From Ruegeria sp. R14_0 (GTDB lineage: Bacteria; Pseudomonadota; Alphaproteobacteria; Rhodobacterales; Rhodobacteraceae), in contig NZ_JAGHRC010000001.1 of the NCBI RefSeq assembly GCF_017743975.1, positions 310,001-374,000 on the forward strand: 64,000 bases of DNA, written 5' to 3'. The position numbers and the translations under genes were made by a program. The notes below the pieces were generated by a model. It did not search any database, was not told the origin of the DNA, and saw only the letters and a list, made by a program, of their open reading frames with translations. Shown here piece after piece: positions 1-8,021 of the stretch (position 1 is its first letter; every line of letters begins with the position of its first letter).

Positions 1-15
1 TTTGAAAAGATGAAG
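1..15 (+). repeat. dispersed repeat, partial copy (left edge)
   Basis: The first 15 bases read TTTGAAAAGATGAAG. This matches the tail of the dispersed element seen on the minus strand at 151-190 and, more loosely, on the plus strand at 63079-63126. The window edge cuts the copy, so its hairpin part is not visible. Confidence 0.45.
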
Positions 16-34
16 AGGCGACGTTTACCTTTGA

Positions 35-156
35 TCAACCTTGATCTGCTTCACTGATCTTGCGGTACAGGCTGGAGAGCCGATGGCCGTAAAAGGTGAA
101 GTCGTCCCTGTCCTGATGGCGAGTGCGCCCGGTGGCAGGGGCGCGTTTTCCTTCAT
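35..156 (-). pseudogene. possible short reading frame broken by one base
   Basis: A minus-strand frame ending in TGA at 35-37 reads ...HQDRDDFTFYGHRLSSLY.., which has protein-like composition, but it has no start codon of its own. The only ATG, at 154-156, is in another frame. The span from that ATG to the stop is 122 bases, one short of a multiple of three, so one inserted base (for example a third G in the GG near codon 3) would give a 40-residue protein. It may be a small real gene with a frameshift, a remnant cut by the adjacent repeat, or chance. I do not recognise a family. Confidence 0.22.
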
Positions 157-190
157 CTTTTCACAAATACTCCTGCCGGAGGCTCCCGGC
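151..190 (-). repeat. dispersed hairpin repeat, minus-strand copy
   Basis: Read on the minus strand, a GC hairpin (GCCGG at 175-179 pairing with CCGGC at 186-190) is followed by GGAGTATTTGTGAAAAGATGAAG. The same tail begins the window at 1-15, and a related copy lies at 63079-63126. On the plus strand the hairpin is followed by TTTTGATTTTT, so it could also act as a terminator. Confidence 0.5.
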
Positions 191-228
191 TTTTGATTTT
201 TCTCGATTAGACGTCTGGTGCGCTCAGT

Positions 229-441
229 TTAGCGTTTGCGCTCTTCCAGCTCGGAATTGAAGATACGAAGGCGGTGGGTCAGGTTCTCCTCATCAATCAC
301 GCTGTTGAAGTTTTCGAACAAAAACGACAGTGCTTCTCCCTCGTCCAACCCAGCCTCGCGCGAGAACGCTTTGAGTTTGCGATAGCCGTCTTCGGTCATG
401 GCTACGGGGAACCGGCGGGTCAGGCGAAAACGTTTTGGCAT
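229..441 (-). CDS. small basic protein, RHH-like
   Basis: A 70-residue protein with a very basic start (MPKRFRLTRRF). A short strand (FPVAM) is followed by two predicted helices around TEDGYRKLKAFSREAG and EGEALSFLFENF. This pattern resembles ribbon-helix-helix DNA-binding proteins, but no family is firmly recognised. GGAGG lies 5 bases before the ATG, supporting the start. It follows the acyl-CoA dehydrogenase gene on the same strand with 55 bases between, occupied by a strong hairpin, so the two may be cotranscribed with partial termination. A role as a small regulator is inference only. Confidence 0.6.
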   Translation of the reverse strand: MPKRFRLTRRFPVAMTEDGYRKLKAFSREAGLDEGEALSFLFENFNSVIDEENLTHRLRIFNSELEERKR

Positions 442-459
442 GTGGTGTCCTCCGAAAGG

Positions 460-489
460 CTGGGTCCGGGCAGTGCTACCCGGACCCAG
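460..489 (-). terminator. strong hairpin between acyl-CoA dehydrogenase and small gene
   Basis: CTGGGTCCGGG (460-470) pairs perfectly over 11 bases with CCCGGACCCAG (479-489) around an 8-base loop. There is no T-run on the minus strand (CCTTTCGG follows), so it is a poor intrinsic terminator and more likely an attenuator or a 3'-end stabiliser for the upstream transcript. Confidence 0.5.
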
Positions 490-496
490 ACTGAGC

Positions 497-2278
497 TCAG
501 AAGTTCGCCGCGTCCAGAGCCATCACCGTGTCCGCGCCCGTCTGGATGCGCGACAGGTGCATCGCAGTCGCGGGCAGGCGGCGCGCCATGTAGAAGCGGC
601 CGGTGTTGATCTTGGTCTCATAGAACTCTTTGTCCGATGCGCCACCGTCCAGAGCTTCTTGCGCGGCTTTCGCCATCTGCGCCCACATCAGGCCCAGGCA
701 GACGTGGCCGAACATGTGCATAAAGTCATAGGAGCCGGACAGGGCGTTGTTCGGGTTCTTCATGCCTTCCTGCATGAAATACATGCCAGCGGCCTGCAAA
801 TCCTTGGACGCAGCTTTCAGCGGTTCTATGAACGCCTTGTCATAGGCTTCGTCTTTGCCCGCGTTTTCCTTGCAGAAGGTTTTGACCAGCTCGAAGAACG
901 CCATGACGTGCTTACCGCCATCCTGCGCCAACTTACGGCCCACAAGGTCCAGCGCCTGAACACCGTTTGCGCCTTCGTAGATCATCGCGATACGGGCGTC
1001 GCGGGTGTATTGCGACATGCCCCATTCTTCGATGTAGCCGTGGCCACCATAGACCTGCTGGGCCTGCACGGTCATGTCATAGCCTTCATCGGTCAGGAAA
1101 CCCTTGATGACCGGTGTCAGCAACGAGATCAGACCATCCGCATCCTTGTCGTTCGAGCGGTGTGCTTTGTCGAGCATGGTTGCGCCCCACAAGATGAATG
1201 CACGCGCGCCTTCGGTGAAGCTTTTCTGGTCCATGAGGTTGCGGCGGATATCGGGGTGAACGATCAGCGGATCGGCGGGGCCATCGGGGTTTTTCACGCC
1301 GGTCACGTCGCGACCCTGCAGGCGGTCCTTGGCGTATTCCAGTGCGTTCTGGAAGGCCGCGTCTGCCTGGCTCAGGCCCTGCATACCAACGCCCAAGCGC
1401 GCTTCGTTCATCATGGTGAACATGGCGCGCATGCCTTTGTGCTCGTCGCCAAGAAGCCAGCCGGTCGCCTCGTCATAGTTCATGACGCAGGTCGAGTTGC
1501 CGTGGATGCCCATTTTCTCTTCGATCTTGCCCACCGAGACGCCATTGCGCTCGCCCAGTGAGCCGTCTTCGTTGACGATGAACTTGGGCACGATGAACAG
1601 CGAAACGCCTTTGATACCCTCGGGGCCGCCGGGGATTTTGGCCAGCACCAGATGGATGATGTTGTCGGCCATGTCGTGATCACCGGACGAGATAAAGATC
1701 TTCTGGCCGGAGATTTTGTAGCTGCCGTCGTCCTGTGGTTCCGCCTTGGTGCGCATCATGCCCAGATCGGTGCCGCAATGCGGTTCGGTCAGGTTCATGG
1801 TGCCAGTCCATTCGCAGCTGACCATGTTCGGCAGATACTTGTCTTTCTGCGCATCGGTTCCGTGTGCCAATATGGCCGAGGCCGCGCCGTGGGTCAGGCC
1901 CTGGTACATGGTGAACGCCTGGTTCGACCCTGAGAACATCTCGCCAACTGCGGTGCCCAGTACATATGGCATGTTTTGGCCGCCATATTCTTCGGGCATG
2001 TCCAGCCCGGTCCAGCCACCTTCTTTGACCTGCTCGAACGCGTCCTTGAAGCCTGTGGGGGTGTATACGATACCGTTTTCCAGACGGCACCCTTCGGTGT
2101 CGCCAACCACGTTCAGAGGGTGCAGAATGTTTGTGGCAACCTTGCCTGCTTCTTCCAGCACTGCACCGGTGAATTCTGCTTCAAGTTCGCCGTATCCCGG
2201 AATATCGGATTCAGAAACTTTCAGAACATTGTGCAGCACGAACTGCGTGTCTTTAGTTGGTGCGTTGTAGACGGGCAT
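497..2278 (-). CDS. acyl-CoA dehydrogenase, long (DmdC-like) type
   Basis: A 593-residue FAD-dependent acyl-CoA dehydrogenase that makes a 2,3-enoyl-CoA and passes electrons to electron-transfer flavoprotein. It has the extended N-terminus ([16 protein letters not shown]) and extra C-terminal domain of the roughly 590-residue class that includes DmdC, the 3-methylmercaptopropionyl-CoA dehydrogenase of marine DMSP demethylation. The FAD and substrate segment ([17 protein letters not shown]) lies near residue 155-175, and the catalytic-base region [17 protein letters not shown] is near 435. A MerR regulator lies 48 bases upstream on the same strand. DmdC-type enzymes and general fatty-acid enzymes of this class cannot be separated here, so no gene symbol is given. 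Confidence 0.88.
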   Translation of the reverse strand: MPVYNAPTKDTQFVLHNVLKVSESDIPGYGELEAEFTGAVLEEAGKVATNILHPLNVVGDTEGCRLENGIVYTPTGFKDAFEQVKEGGWTGLDMPEEYGGQNMPYVLGTAVGEMFSGSNQAFTMYQGLTHGAASAILAHGTDAQKDKYLPNMVSCEWTGTMNLTEPHCGTDLGMMRTKAEPQDDGSYKISGQKIFISSGDHDMADNIIHLVLAKIPGGPEGIKGVSLFIVPKFIVNEDGSLGERNGVSVGKIEEKMGIHGNSTCVMNYDEATGWLLGDEHKGMRAMFTMMNEARLGVGMQGLSQADAAFQNALEYAKDRLQGRDVTGVKNPDGPADPLIVHPDIRRNLMDQKSFTEGARAFILWGATMLDKAHRSNDKDADGLISLLTPVIKGFLTDEGYDMTVQAQQVYGGHGYIEEWGMSQYTRDARIAMIYEGANGVQALDLVGRKLAQDGGKHVMAFFELVKTFCKENAGKDEAYDKAFIEPLKAASKDLQAAGMYFMQEGMKNPNNALSGSYDFMHMFGHVCLGLMWAQMAKAAQEALDGGASDKEFYETKINTGRFYMARRLPATAMHLSRIQTGADTVMALDAANF

Positions 2279-2326
2279 GTGAAGCTCCCTTTAATTCATA
2301 TGTCCGGGTGGAAGGCAGGCGAGGGG

Positions 2327-2728
2327 TTACTCGGCAGCCTTTTTGTCTTGTTTCATTGAGGCGATGACTTTCTCGCCCCACCGCAACTGTTCTTTCAGGT
2401 CGTCGATGGCCTGCGTCAGCTCTTCGCGGCGCGACTCCATATCGGCCAGGCGCTCGCAGGCGATTTCATACGTGCGCGATATCTGGGTCAGCTGCTGGTC
2501 GCCCACATGGTACAGGTCCAGAAGCTGGCGGATTTCCTCGAGGCTGAAGCCAAAACGCTTGCCGCGCAGGATCAGTTTCAGGCGCGCACGGTCGCTTTTG
2601 GTGAACAGCCGTTTCTGGCCCTCACGAATGGGAAACAGAAGCTCTTTGGCCTCGTAGAACCGCAAGGTCCGGGGCGTGACGTCGTAAGTCTCGCACATCT
2701 CGCGGATGGTCATCAGATCTTCGGTCAT
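2327..2728 (-). CDS. MerR-family transcriptional regulator (LiuR-like)
   Basis: A 133-residue MerR protein. The winged helix-turn-helix is at the N-terminus (TIREMCETYDVTPRTLRFYE, about residues 7-26), followed by a wing with the RLFTKSDRARLKLI motif and a C-terminal coiled coil (about 80-125) for dimerisation. It lacks metal-binding cysteines, as in regulators of acyl-CoA and branched-chain amino-acid breakdown such as LiuR. It sits just upstream of, and probably in one transcript with, the acyl-CoA dehydrogenase. Its own upstream region carries three TTTACGTAA-like elements, which suggests autoregulation. A second start at codon 6 (MTIREM) is possible. Confidence 0.85.
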   Translation of the reverse strand: MTEDLMTIREMCETYDVTPRTLRFYEAKELLFPIREGQKRLFTKSDRARLKLILRGKRFGFSLEEIRQLLDLYHVGDQQLTQISRTYEIACERLADMESRREELTQAIDDLKEQLRWGEKVIASMKQDKKAAE

Positions 2729-2801
2729 GGTTTCAGTACTCTTGTGGCTGGCGTCTATGAAAGTCAGGTGCGCAGTCGTTGCGGTTGTTACAACACGTCG
2801 G

Positions 2802-2903
2802 TGACGTTTACGTAATGCGAACGCTGCGTCACAAATTAGGTTTACGTAACTTCCTTACGCGTCAAGTCGCGGATTTCCTACTTTTGACGATTTAACGTAA
2901 CGG
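2802..2903 (-). promoter_or_regulatory. cluster of ACGT palindromes upstream of MerR gene
   Basis: GTTTACGTAA occurs at 2807-2816 and again at 2841-2850, and TTTAACGTAA lies near 2891-2900. On the minus strand TTGACG (2861-2866) could serve as a -35 element, with CTAATT about 20 bases on as the -10, so the middle palindrome would lie in an unusually long spacer, the classic MerR promoter layout. Binding by the adjacent MerR protein is inferred from position. Confidence 0.5.
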
Positions 2904-3011
2904 AATTTTGGACGGAAAAGCGCCGCAGCAGATCACTCCGCACCCTGTCAAAAGGGCGGAGCTTACGGATTTCGCATCATTTTCCGGCTGTGGAGGGATG
3001 CCCCGAAAGAA

Positions 3012-3380
3012 TCACTTCAACGATTTGGCGGTCTCGTCGCGCATCTTGGTCAGGGCGTCGATTGCTTCGTCCAGTTGCTGCTTTTGCTTCTCAAGCTCAA
3101 TGATCTGCTTGTCAGCGACGTCGACGAAGGCACGCATCTGAACCTCGTTGCCTTCATGCTCGTAGATCAGCAACCACTGGCGGATGTCCTCCAGCGAGAA
3201 CCCGTATTTTCGGCCTCGCAGGATCAATGTCATACGCGCGCATTCGCGCGGTCCATAAAAGCGCGATCTGCCTTCCCGGTCGGGTTGCAGCAATTCGATG
3301 TATTCATAGTAGCGCAGGGTACGCGGAGTCACATCGAACTCGGCGCACATCTCTTTGAATGACAAACGGTTGTCGGACAT
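3012..3380 (-). CDS. MerR-family transcriptional regulator
   Basis: A 122-residue MerR protein with N-terminal winged helix-turn-helix (FKEMCAEFDVTPRTLRYYEY), wing with RSRFYGPRECARMTLILRG, and C-terminal coiled coil rich in E, K and Q (about residues 85-120). The start at 3380 gives the family length; a longer upstream frame would run into the divergent thioesterase gene. It is clearly a paralogue of the MerR protein at 2327-2728. It faces the thioesterase genes at 3498 across 117 bases and is their likely regulator, although I see no clear ACGT operator there. Confidence 0.85.
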   Translation of the reverse strand: MSDNRLSFKEMCAEFDVTPRTLRYYEYIELLQPDREGRSRFYGPRECARMTLILRGRKYGFSLEDIRQWLLIYEHEGNEVQMRAFVDVADKQIIELEKQKQQLDEAIDALTKMRDETAKSLK

Positions 3381-3497
3381 TCCTGATCTCCTCTGCCGCA
3401 GCCTATGTTCTGTCAGCGGCAAGCGCAACCGGCGGGCTTGCTCTTTTGGCGGACACAGGCTCATAAAGGGACAAACCAAAAGAACGGATTCAAGTAC

Positions 3498-3917
3498 ATG
3501 GTCGACAAAGCCGCAATTGCGCGCCAGTTCATCGAGGCGATCCCCCACGCCAAGGCGCTGGGCCTCAAGCTGACCGAGATTGGCGATGGCAAAGCCGAGA
3601 TTTGCATGCCGTACAGCGAAGACCTGGTCGGCGATCCGCGAACAGGTGTGATTCATGGCGGCGCGGTTTTTGCCGCCCTTGACACCTGTTGTGGTGCCGC
3701 AGTCATGAGTCATCCCGCTGCGCCCGGCGGGACGGCAACAATCGATCTTCGGATCGACTACATGCGCGCGGCAACACCGGGGCAGACCATCAAGACGCAA
3801 GCGACCTGCTATCACATCACTCGGAACGTTGCCTTTGTGCGGGCCACGGCATTGGACGAGGCCGAGGACCTTCCTGTGGCCACGGCCGCGGGCTCATTTA
3901 CGGTGGAGGGTCTGTGA
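3498..3917 (+). CDS. PaaI-family hotdog thioesterase
   Basis: A 139-residue single hotdog-fold acyl-CoA thioesterase of the PaaI/YdiI type. The HGG..FAALDTCCGAA segment (about residues 54-68) is the catalytic helix, and ATIDLRIDYMR the following strand. It probably hydrolyses aromatic or medium-chain acyl-CoA in the cytoplasm. The start was chosen at MVDKAAIARQ because upstream codons are not protein-like. Its TGA overlaps the ATG of the next, related thioesterase (TGATG), so the two are translationally coupled and may form a heteromer or act on related substrates. Confidence 0.85.
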   Translation: MVDKAAIARQFIEAIPHAKALGLKLTEIGDGKAEICMPYSEDLVGDPRTGVIHGGAVFAALDTCCGAAVMSHPAAPGGTATIDLRIDYMRAATPGQTIKTQATCYHITRNVAFVRATALDEAEDLPVATAAGSFTVEGL

Positions 3918-4432
3918 TGGCGCGAACCCGTCCCGAGCCCGTTCAGGTTGTCAAACAACGCCGAGATGCCGCACTGAACGCGATTGTCGAAGGTGTTCCA
4001 TACATCAGGTTCCTCAACACCACGTTCGACCGCCGTGGCGACGAGTTGACCGGCGTGCTGCACTTTGACAACAAGCTGATCGGCAACCCGATGCTACCCG
4101 CCCTGCACGGAGGAGTAACCGCGGCTTTCCTTGAGATCACCGCCGTAATCACACTGAGCTGGGATTTCTTGCTGCCCAAGATCGAAAGTGGCGAGCTAGA
4201 GGCCAGCGATATCGCGGATTACCAAAAGGTGCGCTTTCCCAAGACGGTCGATTTCACAGTTGATTACTTGCGCTCTGGCCTGCCGCGCGACGCATATGCG
4301 CGCGCCTACATTAGCCGGGCTGGGCGTCGGTATGCTTCAGTGCGCGTTGAGGCCTGGCAGGATAACCACGCGCGGCTGTTCGCGCAGGCGTCAGGGCATT
4401 TTCTGATGCCGCAGCCCAAAGCCGACGGATAA
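3917..4432 (+). CDS. PaaI-family hotdog thioesterase, second copy
   Basis: A 171-residue hotdog thioesterase, coupled to the previous gene by a TGATG overlap. The catalytic-helix segment is ALHGGVTAAFLEITAVITL. Compared with its neighbour it has an insertion after that helix (LLPKIESGELEASDIADY) and a longer N-terminus. FPKTVDFTVDYLRSG and RRYASVRVEAW fit the later hotdog strands. Tandem hotdog genes of this kind are common in alphaproteobacteria; the substrate is unknown. The MATE transporter starts 9 bases later, so the three genes are likely one transcript. Confidence 0.82.
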   Translation: MARTRPEPVQVVKQRRDAALNAIVEGVPYIRFLNTTFDRRGDELTGVLHFDNKLIGNPMLPALHGGVTAAFLEITAVITLSWDFLLPKIESGELEASDIADYQKVRFPKTVDFTVDYLRSGLPRDAYARAYISRAGRRYASVRVEAWQDNHARLFAQASGHFLMPQPKADG

Positions 4433-4441
4433 TACCACGCC

Positions 4442-5758
4442 ATGCAGGACGCGTCGGCACCCATCACGCATAAGCGGGTGCTCAAGATCGCAGCGCCCAT
4501 AGTGCTGTCAAATGCGACCGTCCCGATACTGGGTGCGGTGGATACCGGTGTCGTGGGGCAGATGGGGCAGGCCGCGCCAATCGGAGCTGTCGGTATGGGC
4601 GCGGTTATTCTGGCCACCATCTACTGGGTGTTTGGGTTTCTTCGCATGGGAACGACAGGCCTTGCCGCCCAGGCGCGCGGGGCAGGGGATACGGCAGAAA
4701 CTGGGGCCTTGTTGACGCGCGGTCTGCTACTTGGTGGCGCGGCGGGTCTGTTCTTTATTCTCACGCAGGTCTGGGTGTTTTGGGGGGCTTTTGCGCTATC
4801 CCCCGCGAGCCCCGAGGTCGAGGCCTTTACGCGTGCCTATCTGGAAATCCGTATCTGGGGCGCCCCGGCGACAATCGCGCTGTATGCGGTCACCGGCTGG
4901 CTGATCGCGGTGGAGCGCACGAAGGGCGTTTTCGTGCTTCAGATCTGGATGAACGGTCTGAACATCGTGCTGGACTTGTGGTTTGTGCTTGGGCTGGGCT
5001 GGGGCGTCGAAGGCGTCGCCATCGCCACTTTGATCGCCGAATGGACCGGGCTGGTGCTGGGTCTTTGGTTGTGCGGAGACGCCTTCAGCGGAAACCAATG
5101 GCGCGACTGGCCGCGGATTTTTGACGCCGCGCGCCTGCGTCGAATGATGCAGGTCAACGGCGATATCATGGTGCGTTCGATTCTGCTGACGGGGTCATTT
5201 ACGACGTTCCTGTTTGTTGGCTCTGATCTGGGCGACGTCAATCTGGCGGCCAATCAGGTGCTGCTGCAGTTCCTCGAAATCACCGCATTTGCCCTGGACG
5301 GGTTCGCTTTCTCAGCCGAAGCGTTAGTGGGCAGCGCAGTCGGGGCGCGCGACCGATCTCAGGTCAGGCGCGCGTCGATCATGGCGTCGCAATGGGGGGT
5401 CGGCGGTGCATTTGCCCTTGGGCTGGCGTTCTATCTAGCCGGGCCCGCGCTCATTGATCTTATGTCGACGTCGCCCGAAGTGCGGGTGGCCGCCCGCGAG
5501 TTCCTGTTCTGGGCCGCGCTTGCGCCCGTGATCGGGGTGGCCAGCTGGATGTTCGACGGTATCTATATCGGGGCGACGTGGACCCGCGCTATGCGGCAGG
5601 CGATGATCCAGTCGGTGGCGATCTACGTGGTGGCCCTGTTTCTGCTGGTGCCGACCTTTGGCAACCACGGCCTTTGGGCCGCGCTGATGGTTCTGAACAT
5701 CGCGCGTGGGGTCACGCTGGGATGGCGCTACCCCAAGCTGGAAGCACAAATCGCCTAG
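4442..5758 (+). CDS. MATE-family efflux transporter
   Basis: A 438-residue integral inner-membrane protein with about 12 hydrophobic segments in two related halves. It resembles the DinF/NorM branch of MATE exporters, which move organic cations or other small compounds out in exchange for Na+ or H+. The first helix carries the typical AAPIVLSNATVPILGAVDTGVVGQMG pattern. It is third in the thioesterase transcript. Its stop codon overlaps the restored stop of the convergent ArsC-family gene, so the two 3' ends touch. No substrate can be assigned. Confidence 0.88.
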   Translation: MQDASAPITHKRVLKIAAPIVLSNATVPILGAVDTGVVGQMGQAAPIGAVGMGAVILATIYWVFGFLRMGTTGLAAQARGAGDTAETGALLTRGLLLGGAAGLFFILTQVWVFWGAFALSPASPEVEAFTRAYLEIRIWGAPATIALYAVTGWLIAVERTKGVFVLQIWMNGLNIVLDLWFVLGLGWGVEGVAIATLIAEWTGLVLGLWLCGDAFSGNQWRDWPRIFDAARLRRMMQVNGDIMVRSILLTGSFTTFLFVGSDLGDVNLAANQVLLQFLEITAFALDGFAFSAEALVGSAVGARDRSQVRRASIMASQWGVGGAFALGLAFYLAGPALIDLMSTSPEVRVAAREFLFWAALAPVIGVASWMFDGIYIGATWTRAMRQAMIQSVAIYVVALFLLVPTFGNHGLWAALMVLNIARGVTLGWRYPKLEAQIA

Positions 5759-6095
5759 AGCAAACCCAACAGGTTTTCAGGCGGCCGACCGATTGCAGCC
5801 TTGCCACCAGAATAGCCAGCGGGCGTTCAATCAGAATGGGGTTCTCGGCCATGGCCTGGATCAGGTCGTCATCGGGTGTCGTTTTCGTCAAGCCCAGTTC
5901 TTTGAACCGTTTCTCTCCCGTACGCATCATCTCGATCGCCGGGATGCCCAGCTTGGACTGGGCCGCGCGCAACTCATCCGCGGACGGTGTGTCTTCAAGG
6001 TATTTGCGAACCTCGACCTGCGCGCCGTTTTCTTCCAGCAGCGCCAATCCCGCGCGGGATTTGGAACAGCGCGGGTTGTGCCAGTATTCGATCAC
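5712..6095 (-). CDS. ArsC/YfgD-family thioredoxin-fold protein, frameshifted near C-terminus
   Basis: The protein begins [17 protein letters not shown], with the redox Cys in the NPRCSKS loop (residue 10) of the ArsC/YfgD family, related to arsenate reductase. Up to about residue 95 ([10 protein letters not shown]) it matches the family. After that the frame continues as VARLQSVGR.. for 127 residues. Adding one G to the GG at 5807-5808 gives [17 protein letters not shown] and a stop at 5755-5757, the normal family ending, for 113 residues. So the window has a one-base deletion, real or a sequencing error. The uncorrected frame overlaps the 3' end of the MATE gene by 47 bases. It is the last gene of the DUF952-DUF1330-pyrD run. 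Confidence 0.8.
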   Translation of the reverse strand: MIEYWHNPRCSKSRAGLALLEENGAQVEVRKYLEDTPSADELRAAQSKLGIPAIEMMRTGEKRFKELGLTKTTPDDDLIQAMAENPILIERPLAILVARLQSVGRLKTCWVCSRRFVLPAWGSAIPA

Positions 6096-7150
6096 AGCCA
6101 GTCCTCTCTTTTGCTGCCAACGGCCTGCTCGACCGTGGTGAAACCGTCCTGCGCCAGCAGGTCGTCCAGACCCTGGGCGATTTCGGCAGCCAGCGAAATG
6201 CCGCCATAGACCATGGCCGTGTAGAACTGCACCGCCGAGGCCCCGGCGCAGATCTTGGCATACGCCTGCTTGGCCGTGCCGATGCCGCCGACACCGATCA
6301 GCGGGATTTGCCCGTCGGTCAATTGGCTGAGTCGCGCCAGCACACGGGTCGATTTCTCGAACAAAGGTGCGCCGGACAGGCCACCGGCCTGGCCCTTGTG
6401 GCCACTGCGCAAACCATCGCGTGACAGGGTGGTGTTGGTTGCAATCACCGCATCCACGCCGGTTTCGCGGGCCACATCAGCGATGTCCTGCAACTCGGCC
6501 TCGGTCAGGTCCGGAGCGATCTTAAGGAAGATCGGCAAGGGCCGGGGCAGCGCGTTACGGGTTTCGACTACGCCGCTGAGCAGGGCCGTCAGCGCGGCCT
6601 TGCCCTGTAGATCGCGCAGCTTTTCGGTGTTTGGCGAAGACACGTTGACCGTGGCGAAATCCAGATGCGCCGCGCAATGGTCCAGAACCTTGGCAAAATC
6701 ACCGGGGCGATCATCGCTGTCCTTATTCGCACCAAGGTTCAGGCCGATCACGGCATCCTTGGGACGGTTGGCCAGCCGACGCTCCATGGCCTCCATGCCA
6801 TCGTTGTTAAAGCCAAACCGGTTGATTGCGGCCAAATCCTCGATCAGGCGAAAAAGCCGCGGTTTCGGATTGCCGGGCTGCGGGCGCGGGGTTACTGCCC
6901 CGACCTCGATGAAACCGAATCCGGCACGGGACAGCGGGCCCAGAACCTCGGCGTTCTTGTCAAACCCGGCGGCCAGACCGACAGGGTTCGGCAGGTCCAA
7001 CCCTGCGACGCGGGTGCGCAATCTGGCGGACGTCACCGGACCCGGTGCAGGCGCCAGCCCCGCCTTGAGCGCCTTGATCGACAGACCATGGGCCGTTTCG
7101 GGGTCCATACGGTGCAGGGCCGCCAGCCCCAGTTTCTCAGTCAGTTTCAT
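6092..7150 (-). CDS. pyrD: dihydroorotate dehydrogenase (quinone), class 2
   Basis: A 352-residue FMN enzyme that oxidises dihydroorotate to orotate in pyrimidine synthesis and reduces ubiquinone at the inner membrane. The N-terminal helices ([22 protein letters not shown]) mark the class 2, membrane-associated type. Also visible are [14 protein letters not shown] near residue 60, the catalytic-serine region [12 protein letters not shown] near 175-186, and [19 protein letters not shown] for FMN phosphate binding near 290. Its ATG overlaps the stop of the DUF1330 gene upstream, and its own TGA overlaps the start of the ArsC-like gene. Confidence 0.95.
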   Translation of the reverse strand: MKLTEKLGLAALHRMDPETAHGLSIKALKAGLAPAPGPVTSARLRTRVAGLDLPNPVGLAAGFDKNAEVLGPLSRAGFGFIEVGAVTPRPQPGNPKPRLFRLIEDLAAINRFGFNNDGMEAMERRLANRPKDAVIGLNLGANKDSDDRPGDFAKVLDHCAAHLDFATVNVSSPNTEKLRDLQGKAALTALLSGVVETRNALPRPLPIFLKIAPDLTEAELQDIADVARETGVDAVIATNTTLSRDGLRSGHKGQAGGLSGAPLFEKSTRVLARLSQLTDGQIPLIGVGGIGTAKQAYAKICAGASAVQFYTAMVYGGISLAAEIAQGLDDLLAQDGFTTVEQAVGSKREDWL

Positions 7151-7578
7151 CCAAAAGCCTCTCCGCCCCGGGCCGGGGCGCATCGAACAAGACGCGAGGT
7201 TGCAACGGCTGCTTGCCGGTGCACGACCGCCTGTCGGTAAACGGGGTCTGTCACCATCTCAAGAAACGCGTGCGCGGTAGGATAGCGGGCAATGAACACT
7301 TCATCCCAGTCTTCACCCTGCGGGCCGATCAGCGTTGTCTGATATTCACCGCGCCACAGGATTGCGGCCCCGATGCGTGCAATGATCGGCGCAGTTTCTG
7401 CGCCGTAATTGGCGTAGGCCTGCGCGCCGGTCAGGCCCGCGTCCGCCAGTGCATGCCCAGCCGGATACTTGGCGGTGTCACGAAATTTGACGAGGTTCAG
7501 CATCTCGATCGGATGATCCCGGTCGAGGTTCTTAAAAGCCTCGAACTGGGCGCGGTCGGGGTCAATAAACCCTGTCAT
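7147..7578 (-). CDS. DUF1330-family protein
   Basis: A 143-residue protein of the ferredoxin-like DUF1330 type. It shows the [18 protein letters not shown] segment and the closing [21 protein letters not shown] motif. The function of the family is unknown; some members resemble small dimeric monooxygenase or chaperone folds. The start at 7578 is coupled to the DUF952 stop (ATGA overlap), and the stop overlaps pyrD's start in the same way. It is thus the middle gene of a tightly linked DUF952-DUF1330-pyrD-arsC-like operon. Confidence 0.82.
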   Translation of the reverse strand: MTGFIDPDRAQFEAFKNLDRDHPIEMLNLVKFRDTAKYPAGHALADAGLTGAQAYANYGAETAPIIARIGAAILWRGEYQTTLIGPQGEDWDEVFIARYPTAHAFLEMVTDPVYRQAVVHRQAAVATSRLVRCAPARGGEAFG

Positions 7579-7913
7579 GTCATCTCTTTCGGGAACTGGT
7601 GCGCAGTTCCGTCGAAGGGGAGGGGGCGCGACCAGACAACGTCGCTCATGCGGATCTGCCGGTAGAGATGCGGGAACAGCGCGCCGCCGCGCGACACTTC
7701 CCACTTCAGTTCATCACCCATCGCGTCTGCATCGCAGGCCAGCAGCGTCAACCCGTCGACCCCGGCGAAATGCTTGGCGGCGGTCTCTGCGGCCTGTTCG
7801 GCGGTCGAGAAATGCACAAACCCGTCTGAGACATCGATCGGAGCACCATCCGATGCGCCATGCGCCTGAAGCGTGGCCCATTCATCGGCCCGGAAAATCT
7901 TGTAAATCAGCAT
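7575..7913 (-). CDS. DUF952-family protein
   Basis: A 112-residue protein of the DUF952 family (MLIYKIFRADEW.., SDGFVHFSTAEQAAETAAKHFAG). The conserved DGFVHFS box and the late PHLYR motif are both present. Structures of the family resemble ADP-ribosyltransferase-type folds, but its role is not established. It is the first gene of the pyrD run, and its promoter must lie in the 108 bases shared with the divergent 5'-nucleotidase gene. Start chosen at MLIYKIF to match family length; upstream codons of the open frame look non-coding. Confidence 0.82.
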   Translation of the reverse strand: MLIYKIFRADEWATLQAHGASDGAPIDVSDGFVHFSTAEQAAETAAKHFAGVDGLTLLACDADAMGDELKWEVSRGGALFPHLYRQIRMSDVVWSRPLPFDGTAHQFPKEMT

Positions 7914-8021
7914 GGGGTCGTGATGCACCGGGCCAAGGTTAGAATCAAGCCGGATTTCCCCCTTTGACTCTCGGCGGTGCGCGTCGCAACATCGCCGCAA
8001 TTAACAATAGGGAGTTAAACT

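Noticed and set aside
398..1561. Long plus-strand open frame (387 codons) opposite the acyl-CoA dehydrogenase
   Set aside because: It is antisense to a clear family member, its translation has no recognisable motifs, and it reflects codon bias in GC-rich DNA.
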